Source of the DNA: Undaria pinnatifida
Lineage: Eukaryota; Sar; Phaeophyceae; Laminariales; Alariaceae
Length of the DNA stretch: 64,000 nucleotides
Direction of reading: 5' to 3'
Assembly: GCA_012845835.1 (NCBI GenBank)
Contig: JABAKD010000015.1
Location: forward strand, 4,168,278-4,232,277
Position numbers and translations under genes: made by a program. The stretch's first letter is position 1. Each line of letters begins with the position of its first letter. Shown in pieces: positions 55,671 to 64,000 of this stretch. The notes beneath the pieces were generated by a model that made no database searches, was not told where the DNA came from, and saw nothing but the letters and a program-made list of their open reading frames with translations.

Positions 55671-57344
55671 CCCTAAAAATCCAGGTGGGATCATCAAAAA
55701 GGCCCACTTTGGACCCAGAAGCTCGCAAGGTGTGTACTTGCACCATGTTTTCTACAGGTCACGCCGAGACTATACCTTATATGCTGTGAGAAATCTGCAG
55801 GCGGAAGACGGTCAGGCTCGCTTGTGAGGTGTGAAATCGATATTCAGGTCGAGTGTTTCTGTGCTATTTTAGTACTTTTATTTGTATTTTTGAATAAGAG
55901 GAAGAAAGATCTGCTCGCGCCTCGTGATGCTCTGACGAGCGCCGGCCACTGCCACTCGTACGCACCGAGCGAATTCGGGGTCTACACACGGGAAGGCGGT
56001 ACATACGGTACGTACCTGTGGAAGTATGCACCCTTACGTGGCTTCGTTAATTTAAATATGTTGAGTACGGCAGATTCCTCCGGATGACTTGAACAAGTAG
56101 AAGTGGATATGCGAGTCGTGCGTACGAGTGCGCGGGAATTTTGGTGCAAATTGCGCGAAACACACACCCGACTTCCGACTTTGCTAATTACTGGGCCATA
56201 ATCTACTTTTACAGTAGCAGTACACGTACAACAATACAACTCTCCTGGCTGACGAATGTCAGGGTGCCAGTGCCTTCACGAGTTATTTACGTCCTACCAT
56301 AGGTCACACCTCGAAATCCAACGGAAATATGTCTAGCTCAAGAGGCAAGATCTGCTGCGTACGAACAGCAGTATTATTGTACTGCTGTAGTCTAGTTGTT
56401 GTTCTCACATTAGTCTAACCCCTTCACAACTGGAAACCCGTTTTTGGGGACAAAATCAGTTGGATTTAGTACAGGGAGGGGTTCGGGGGCTCTAAACGCA
56501 TAATCAAGTGCGTGGTAACAGGTTCTATTCACTCTAGAGTGGAAGAATTATCTCAGGGAAAACACAAAGCAAACCAAAAGTGTATCCCGCGGTGGATGAC
56601 ATCAGTCATCTCTTTTTTTACCAGGTGCCTTTTACCACAAGATCTCCTGCGCAGTAGTCAATTAGTACTCGCGTATCACCAATCACCGCCAACCGCCATG
56701 CATGTCTGCGTTTTCGACGTTTCCTGGGTCAACCTACGATGAATGAGTACCACACCTGAAGATGTGGCCTTTGAAACATGGCCCAAAATCCAAAGTACCA
56801 GGTCTACCTGTAGTGAAGCCAAATCACGTAAAACGGGCTTCTGGGATGGTTCCTCCCGCTGCTACGGGGACGCCTTCGGCGGCCTTCTCTTACGAGCCGG
56901 GGGGGGGGGCGGTGGTCGCGGTTCTTGTTCGGATCCGAGTTCCTGGCTGCTACGGCTATCTCGCTTCGACTCCTCAAAGCTTCAGCAGAATATTTTGCAG
57001 TACATTGTACGCCATCTGAACATGATGTCCGTCCGTCTATGGATGCGGTACATATTTCGCGCTGGTACGTGTTGCTGCACATGCACGCACCGACAGCAAC
57101 AGGGAAGGAAAGGTAGAGACCCGTGCTGCTGCTGCTGCCGCCGCTATCGCTCTAATCGCCCGTGTGCCCTTCAAAAACTCGAGAGCAAACCAACCCTCTC
57201 GCTGCTTCCAGCCGTCGGACGACTGGAATATCCTAAACGAAAACCTTGCCCACCCCCTTGTTCGCCTTTGCTTTTCAGGTTCAAGCTGCGCGCTCGCCCG
57301 CCGGCCCGCCCGCCCGCCCGCCCTCGTGCGATCGATGCGATATA

Positions 57345-57684
57345 ATGTCGTCGGGTGCGGAGACTCCCCGCAACCGCCGCGGTAAAGGGCGGAAACGCTC
57401 GCCCGCAAGCGGAAGCCTCCCGAGCACCGCCGCCGCCACCGCTGCTGGTGGTGATGATGGAGGTGGTGGTGGTGGTGGTAGTGGTGGAGCTGGTGCCGGT
57501 GGCAGTTTCACGAGTCCTCTCCCGTCGGCCAAGAAACTCAAGATCTTCGACTATTTCGGTGCCGGGGCTCCTAGCACCCCGCAAGCGCGGAAGGAACCCG
57601 CAAGAAGAGGCGCCGGCAACGGGGGGAGTGCTAGGACAGAGGATAGGAAAATATGGGGCGAGGTCGATAAGCAAGTTAAAACAG
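57345..57684 (+). CDS. FAN1: FAN1 homologue exon 1: basic start, Gly linker, PIP-like motif
   Basis: ATG at 57345 is followed by a basic nuclear-localisation-like stretch (RNRRGKGRKR, residues 9-18), a Gly-rich linker and KKLKIFDYFGAG (63-74). KLKIFDYF fits a PCNA-interacting box Qxx(I)xx(Y)(F) except for Lys in place of Gln. The donor is AACAG/GTGCGC. It is joined to exon 2 by phase and plausibility only; the exon's own sequence does not prove FAN1. Confidence 0.6.
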
Positions 57685-60600
57685 GTGCGCTCTCTCCCTC
57701 GTCCACCCGCTCGCGGCGCGCGAGAGCCATGCGGCGAAGCGGGGTGACGTTGTTGCATTATTCATCAGGAAACGTGTGATAATATCGGCGTTGTACGGCC
57801 TTTTTTTGTTTTTCGAACGTACGCACTGTGTTGTATTGCGATGGGGAGGTGGGCGGGCCGCAAATATATTGGTATCAGCGTCTATGACGCGGCTACTGCA
57901 AGAGTTCTCCGCGACCGGAGACCGATCGCTGCTCACGGTTTTGCGGAGGAGCCTAATGCTCCGCCTTGCAAGATAGTCTCGGCCGACCAAAATACTCGAG
58001 AACCGGCGTGTAGATGCTCCACGCCGATACCATGCAAAAAACGATCAACAACGCTCACTAAACGATCACCATCGGCGCATTGGCAACCTCGACAGACGCG
58101 CTCGCTTTGTCACTGCTCGAATCTGCCGGTCGCCGCTCCACCGGCGATTTTTGATCGGGGCGGGAGAGGGGACGATCGCCTACACAGCTACGCCTGCTGT
58201 TGTAATGGTTCCTCTTGTCTCGGCGTTCTGGATCGTGCTATGTTGTGGTTTTCGTTTACCCTGTTATATCCCGCTGTTAAAGGCGGCGGGGAATCTTAAA
58301 CCACCCCCCATCCCCGGGTTTCCGGTTCATTCTAGTCTCTAGATATTTGTTTAGTTCAGTCAATTTCGCCGCGGTTTTAACACGGTGCGCTCCCACCTCC
58401 AACCACCCGGTGCCCCAGCAGACACGGGTCTTTACGCATAGTATTGCGTCGACAGGAACTCGTGCTTCTGTCCAGGTTGGCCGTCCGCACTTTTTCAACG
58501 GAGGTATACACCCCCACCGCGGGGTGCTGCAGTGGTCGAAAATCTCGTCGAAAATCAGAAGACACAAAATTACACAAAAAAACAACCCCCCAACCGAACG
58601 TATGTTCACTCCACTCGAGGACAGCTACATGTTCTCACAAGATACCAAAACCCCCCTAATTGAGATCCGCTCACTATGAGGTGCGTGAGGGCGTCGGGTG
58701 CAGCGGGAAGCAGTCGCAGGCAACCAGAAATGACTCACGGGGTGTTTTTTCGTGCTGTCAAAGTTGCCAGCCAGGTTCACCGAAAATCGAGCATTTTCTC
58801 CAGAATCCGCGATGTGATACGTTTGCGAGTTAGTATATGTACACTAAGATGGTTACATCACGTGCGAAGAAACGGCTTTCTAAGAGATATCTGGAGTTTT
58901 CGTGGATATTTTGAAACACCAGGCGTTCGTACCCGAAGAAAGTGCGCACGGGGAAAATTCGTTGCCGTTCGGGATAGTCACGTATTGCGCTAGAAAAATG
59001 GCGAAAAGCTCTGCGTTCTTCAATTTCTCATCAGGTTTTTCATTCCGACAAAAAGCAGATCTTGCCTGTACAACTCTAACCTCAATTTCCAAGTCGTTTG
59101 TGTTTTTTAGAGAAGCGCCTAGGCCTGTTGTTATATATATATAGTCTAGTCTATAGAACACGTTGTTTACCACATCTAAAGGTTGTGTTGCATACCGCAT
59201 CTAACATCAAATCAAAAATAAGTCATGAAGCTTTAACGCGCTGTTTACCACACCTAAAAAATTGTGTTGCATACCACATCTAACATCAATCTTCTAAAAT
59301 AATGAACAATACCAAGGCAAGTGTCTTCTTGCTGCAACCGTCAGATTTGTCCCCTTTGAGGATTTATAGTTTCCGCGCACAGATTGAAGTGTCCCGACCC
59401 CCCCCCCCCCGATCCCTTTTGTTCAAACGCGCCACCTAAAATCAAAATCTGCCAGAGTAGTAAACACTACCAGCCAGCTGATATCACCTCATTATCTTTC
59501 TAGCCATCCATGCGGTAGTTCCAATCCATCCCCTACCCCCCTTTTTTTTTCTCATTTTGTTTAAACGCCCCACCTACAATCGAAATCGGCCAGAGTAATA
59601 AACATCTTCTACGCAATTGATATCACGTCATTATATTTCTAGCCACCCATGACGTAGCTTTCATTCATTCCCCCCCCGCCCCCGCCCCCCGCCCCCTCCT
59701 TCCCCACCACCCGCACGATCACCTAGACCTAGCACCACGCGTATAGCAAGCCCCTACATATATGCGTACTGTGCGCGATCGGAATATCACACAAGCTTGC
59801 AAAGATGAATTTCGACCAAATCTTCGATCTCACAGCTGGAGTGTATTTTTATATTATATGTGACCTAAACCTCTTGAAAACCCTTCCCCCACCCCCCCCG
59901 CCCGAACCCCCCCCCCCTCATTTTTTTCTTTCCCCGTTCCCTCTTGCTCAAACACCCCACTCTACCATCGAAATCTGCACTTGATATCACCTCATTATCT
60001 TTCTAGAGCCATCCATGCCGCTGCTGCAATTCACCCCCCCCCCAAAAAAGCCCCCTCCTTCCCCGCTACCCGCACCATCGCCTAGACGTAGCACAACGCG
60101 TATAGCAAACCCCTACATCCATGTGACCTAAATATGTTGTTTAAAAAACCCTTTCGCCCCCCCCCCCCCCCCCTCGAACGCTCCGCCCTCTCCTCACTGT
60201 ACGACTTACAGGATATACATGATAAACTGGTACATTCTTTCTAAAACCGTCAGATTTATCCCCTCAAAGGATTTATAGTTTCCACGCACAGATTGAGCTG
60301 CCCCGATCGTCCCATCCCCCCCCCCCCACGCTCCCTCTTGATCAAACCCAGGCCCCCACGTTCTTAAAAACTCCGCCCTCCCCTCATCGGTTATTCGACT
60401 CACAGGATTCACTTGATAAACTGATGCATTTCCTTCCACAGCTGTCAGATTTGTCCCCCTCAAAAACGGGTTTTATAGTTTCCGCGCACAGACTGACTAG
60501 CATCACCCTGTTGACCCTGATAGCTACACCGTGGTTGCAAGGGGAGTCGCCGATCTATATCCTTAATGAGGACACACAACCCATCATACGCGCGATCGGA

Positions 60601-63600
60601 GTATCACACACCGCCTGCAAAGATGAGTTTCGACAAAATCTTCGATCTCACAGCTGGAGTGTTTTCTTATTTTTATAATATATACTCGCGCCTACAAAAT
60701 GTCCTTGGGAATTCCCCGCTACCTGAAGAATGCTGTTAGCAATTTCTCCTAGTGACAGTCGACCTTTCTGTTTTGATCTCGTTTTATCTTTTTATTTTTA
60801 AATATCTCTCCGCTTTGATTTATGCTATTTATGTTCTTTTTTTATCGACCGAGCTGTCGTAATTTCGCTTTTGCTTACCATACCTTGCCTTTCTGGCCCG
60901 TGATCGTCACCACCCGGCGCTGCACCGTCTCTAGCAGCGCCCAAGCCCGCAATGACTGACAACTGTCCAGTCGAAAAGACCCAGACCGTCGCTTCGCCGC
61001 GGGCACCGACTTGGGGTAAAATGATTGACCCTCGCAAAGCGCGGCGCTGGGAGATACTTCGCTGCCTTCAGGAAGGTGGTGGTGGCGGCGGCGGCGGACC
61101 GGTCGACCCCACCGCATGGGCGAGACGGTCGTACTCTCTGAATTTCGCACCCCTGTTTCAAGATGCAAGAACGCCAGGTTAGATCTCGCGGGTTGCTTTG
61201 AGTTGGCATGGCATGAAGGGCTTACAGGGCACGGATGACGTGTTGTGCTCGCGTGCTGTAGTAGGAGCTTTTTGTGTTGTTTTGGTGTTGGAGTTGGCTT
61301 TGGTGTTGGTGTTGTGTTGTTGATGCGGTTGTTGATGTTGATTTTGTTCATTTTGTTGGTGTTGTTGTCTTCATATCGCAATGCACCATCAGTTGTTGTA
61401 TTTGCATTGCCATAAGCCGTTTTTTGTACTCATCGATATACTAGCGCACCCAGGTTGCGTGCTGGTTCTTCCTCTAGAGTTGTAATACAATTTAATCAGA
61501 AAACATGGGCATGTGTCGAATATAAAGGAGATGAGCGAATGCATTGCCATTTGTGCTGGATATGAAAAAACAAAACTTAAGCGAACCAAACAACCTGCAA
61601 GATGAGAAAACAGTGTATAACTATGAAGACTTCTGACAAGGGCTATCTTATCAGCGTGTTTGGCGTTGGTGTTTTTGCATTTTTTATTTCTTGTCTTCAC
61701 GGTCGCAACAGGATTAGGTTGAACAAGCCGATTTTTGTTGTACGACGCGAACCCGCCCTGGTTACTGCCGATGTAAATGGCCGTGGCCCACCAGACCAGT
61801 GCTGCCAGACATCGCTGTGAGATAGCGACACGCCGTGTCGGATGTATCGGAACTTAGGGTCCGACTCATTGTTAGTAACGGTCGCTCGATTCAAACGTGT
61901 TGGTGCGGCAAAGAGACGTGCCAACCGGAATGTTCCAACGCTCGCTCCGACCCAAGAACATAGTTCGTATATCTTATTCCAGAGGCTCGTCACGCGCGCC
62001 GCGGCTGTTTCCTTTCTTTTGCTGGTTAGGCATGGGCAGCACTGGCGTGAGCTGGGGGTGGGCTTCGCACAGCCAAGTCTTTGGAGGAGCACGGGCTTTT
62101 ATGGTGCCGAACTCAGCCCTTGACCCTGCCGCAAGAAGGACCGCCGGCGAGAGCAGCATCGGGTCGGATGTTCAAGAGCAAGAGGTAGATCCAGGCCAAC
62201 GTTGTAGCGCCGATGATATTGATTGTACATCCGCTGTTCGTGAAGGCCGCGGCCACCCCGAGAGCGTCGAAGGTGGACCAAGCCGTCGCACCGCCGCCAC
62301 CGCTAATGCGGCGACCGCTTCCGCCGCAGCTGCCGAAGCAGCCGAAACCGAAGGCGTTGCCGCAGGGAAAACACGCCGACAATTACAGCAGTTCCTGAAT
62401 TTCGAGGTAATTATCTCCTGGCTCGTGTCCGCCCGCACCCCAACACCTGCTTCCTGCCTAGGGTTTCCACCGTCGGAGGCGTTTTCGACCTCCGAGGCAA
62501 CAGCATCGACGGAAGGGGCGGCTAGCGCCAAATCTTTTCTCGAGGTCGCCCTCGAGCGCCAGGACGGTAGACCGGCCATTGCCTTTATGGCCCTAAGATC
62601 CCTTGCCTCGCAAGCGTCCGAGACGGGGGAGGGAACGGAGGACAACCGGGCAGAAGAATGCCGCCCCGTTGCCCTCGCCCTCCACTTATACCACACGGGG
62701 TCGACCTGGCAGCGCGTGTCGCGGTGGCCTACCCCGCGCCGACGGGGGCAGGGCCCAGGGAGTCGTCTTCACCCCGACGACCCCGCCCTCGCCGCAGCTG
62801 TCGATGAAGCCGATTACTCCGAGCGTCTGCGACGCTCGAGCGCCGACTTCAACGCGGCCGTGGCGTTGTTGAAAGCCGGATTGGCCACCCCTCTGCTGCC
62901 CTCGGCACATGGAACTGAAACAATTGGCGGTATTGGTGGTGGTGACAGCGTGTGCTTTGGGCGAGGCGATGGCGATGGCGGCGGCGGCGGTGGTGTGCAA
63001 GATGTTTCGGACCCCCTGGCTGCCTTGGCGCCGCGAGAGGTGTTGACGGCCGTCGAAGTTCGCTCTCTGACGAAAGCTCTCGCCATCCCGACGACCTTTT
63101 TACGCGAGTCCCGCGGCGGCGGCAGCGGCGGCGGCGGCGGCGCGGGTACCAATAGCGCCTTAGGCCTGGTGCGAGATCGGCGAGAGGCCGGCGGCCGGAG
63201 TGCTAGCGGCGGTGGTACCGGCGGTGGCGGCGGTGGCGAGCGTACCACCGTCGACTCCAAGGACGAAGCTTGCCTAGCCTTCGAGCAGTGGCTCGTCCGC
63301 CCCACAAACTTGGCCAAGAAGAGAGCTAGATTGGCTCGAGCAGCACGGAAAATGACGGATCTAGTCGCCTCGGGGGGGGCTTTGGCGGATCGGACAGGGC
63401 GCGGTAGAAGTTACGGCAGTGGTGGCGGTGGCAGCGGTGGCGGTGGCAGCGGTGGCGATGACTGTGGCGGGGTTTGCATTATCCGCTTGGCGGACGACGC
63501 GCGGGAAGCGATCCACCGCGTGCACGTAGCTTTTTTCGCCGCGGCACGGCACGGGCCGCACGACGTGCCGGCAGTCCTTCGGGAGGACCTTGCTCGCGTC

Positions 63601-63821
63601 TTGTTCGGCGGGACCAGTAGACATGGCGGCAGCGGCGGCGGTGACGGTGGTGGCGGCGGGAAAGGTGAAGGAGAAGACTGCGAGGGGGCGGTAGCGGTGG
63701 CGCGATGTCGACACTCTGCTGCGCCCCAGATTTTGAGCTCTGTGGAGACGTTCGCGGAGTACTACCGGCTCGTCACTCTGGCAGATGTCATGGACTTTGC
63801 AGCGAGCGCAGGAGATGCAGG
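57345..63821 (+). CDS. FAN1: FAN1 (Fanconi-associated nuclease 1) homologue, 5' part
   Basis: FAN1 is a nuclear structure-specific nuclease acting in interstrand-crosslink repair and in control of repeat instability. Exons 57345-57684, 60935-61177 and 62030-63821 have AG/GT borders and all junctions are phase 1; the last donor is GG/GTGAGA. The ~790 joined residues contain a FAN1-like order of motifs: an RPVALALHLYHTGSTWQRVS segment (about 406-425), an AGLATPL helix, a SAP-like REVLTAVEVRSLTKALAIP (about 529-548), IIRLADDAREAIHRVHVAFF (about 678-697) ending in REDLARVLFGG, and VETFAEYYRLVTLADVMDF (about 767-785). These match the region from the winged/SAP domain to the first TPR helices of known FAN1. 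The TPRs and the VRR_NUC catalytic domain must lie beyond 64000. Long Gly runs separate the blocks. No UBZ zinc finger is visible in the exons found. Confidence 0.8.
57685..60934 (+). other. FAN1 intron 1, filled with tandem and homopolymer repeats
   Basis: 59157-59290 holds two 75-bp units (GTTTACCACATCTAAAGG, TTGTGTTGCATACCGCATCT). 59340-60680 holds worn copies of a block with TTATAGTTTCCGCGCACAGA, GATATCACCTCATTATCTTT and TGCAAAGATGAATTTCGACC, separated by runs of C; a relative of this block is at 43360-43640. Other open frames at 57.8-58.3 kb look non-coding. A further small exon cannot be excluded. Confidence 0.6.
60935..61177 (+). CDS. FAN1: FAN1 homologue exon 2
   Basis: Acceptor CTCTAG (or CAG three bases later) and donor GCCAG/GTTAGA. 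It encodes PRKARRWEILRCLQE, a poly-Gly run from a GGT/GGC tract (61074-61097), then RRSYSLNFAPLFQDA. The YSLNFAPLFQDA part may be the Y..nF..vl..v helix that opens the FAN1 conserved region. A minus-strand frame across it is a shadow. Confidence 0.55.
62030..63821 (+). CDS. FAN1: FAN1 homologue exon 3 with the conserved blocks
   Basis: Starts after CTTTTGCTGGTTAG, in phase with exon 2. The upstream ATG at 61897 is in frame but would ignore this splice site. The 1.8-kb exon has Ala-rich and Gly-rich low-complexity inserts (62290-62360, 62960-63000, 63110-63240, 63410-63470, 63620-63680) between the conserved FAN1 segments. Codon use is strongly GC-biased. The frame would stop in TGA at 63823, but the perfect donor GGGTGAGA just before it argues for splicing to the missing 3' exons. 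Confidence 0.8.
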
Positions 63822-64000
63822 GTGAGAAACTCGGTCGCCGGCGCTAGGGGGGGGAGCGGGGGGAACCGTCGCTGTATTGTAGGGTGGGGCTAGAGTGACC
63901 GAGGTGGTGCCACAAAGCGCCCAACCCCATACTGTTGGAGGAGAGGCAAGGTGCAGTGTCATCGTACGCATGTGCGAGATCTACTGGTACCAGTATGATA
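63822..64000 (+). other. Start of the next FAN1 intron at the right edge
   Basis: Begins GTGAGAAACT. No coding segment with FAN1 character follows before the window ends. Confidence 0.6.

Larger units (their letters stand above)
53825..57344. other. 3.5-kb repeat-rich intergenic region before the FAN1 homologue
   Basis: 54.0-54.9 kb is packed with family F copies and GGTACC/CTGGTA words. 55.1-55.25 kb is a short (CCACCGCTACCT)-like minisatellite. 55.3-55.7 kb carries the repeats shared with 48.5 kb. 55.8-57.3 kb shows nothing I can name, apart from a GC-rich CGCCCGCCCGCC run just before the FAN1 start. Confidence 0.5.

Noticed and set aside
57676-57990. Minus-strand frame opposite FAN1 exon 1 and intron
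   Set aside because: The GC-rich coding strand leaves the opposite strand open; no motif seen.
60875-61381. 168-codon minus frame opposite FAN1 exon 2
   Set aside because: Asn/Thr/Pro repeat start plus the antisense of exon 2; the plus strand has in-phase splice sites.
62407-62461. A 55-base intron (GTAATT...CCTAG) in FAN1 exon 3
   Set aside because: Removing it would break the reading frame, and no alternative upstream frame stays open.
62172-63714. Minus-strand Pro- and Ala-rich frames of 100-174 codons
   Set aside because: Antisense shadows of the GC-rich FAN1 exon 3.

Overview
The window is nuclear DNA of a eukaryote with split genes, long introns and a very high load of repeats. I see no bacterial operons, rRNA genes or CRISPR arrays. 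GT-AG introns of up to several kb, internal TTAGGG/CCCTAA tracts, trinucleotide arrays and the gene mix (an ankyrin family, a raffinose-synthase-like GH36 protein, FAN1) fit a stramenopile alga. A brown alga is my best guess, but that is inference.

Layout. (1) About 0.3-16.2 kb, minus strand: one large gene for a glycoside hydrolase family 36 protein of the raffinose synthase / seed-imbibition (Sip1) type. I rebuilt seven short exons whose reading phases all join, plus a probable N-terminal exon. The gene leaves the window on the left, inside its catalytic domain. Almost everything between the exons is intronic repeat, including a 1-kb CAACAC-type array, a 470-bp inverted-repeat element and facing telomere-like tracts. 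(2) 16.3-34 kb: no gene I can support. This is a repeat nursery: tandem tRNA-derived SINEs, two MITE families, a 1.9-kb array with a conserved core, a 180-bp palindromic tandem repeat and GC-rich tandem repeats. (3) 34-48 kb: an ankyrin-repeat family, with one intact copy (minus), a broken copy facing away from it (plus) and a second broken copy about 11 kb further on (minus). (4) 48-54 kb: dispersed repeats and an unrecognised minus-strand gene whose exons partly join in phase, possibly transposon-related. (5) 57.3-63.8 kb, plus strand: the 5' part of a FAN1 (Fanconi-associated nuclease 1) homologue in three phase-compatible exons, leaving the window on the right before its TPR and nuclease domains.

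The genes do not form a pathway. GH36 points to galactosyl-oligosaccharide metabolism, FAN1 to interstrand-crosslink and repeat-instability repair, and the ankyrin copies to a birth-and-death family. Exon assignments come from reading frames, splice signals and remembered family motifs; no search was run. The best-supported results are the two spliced genes, neither visible as a simple long reading frame, and the mapped repeat families. I did not find a convincing new molecular system. The repeat-core array at 25.1-27.0 kb and the unknown gene at 52-54 kb are the items closest to undescribed.
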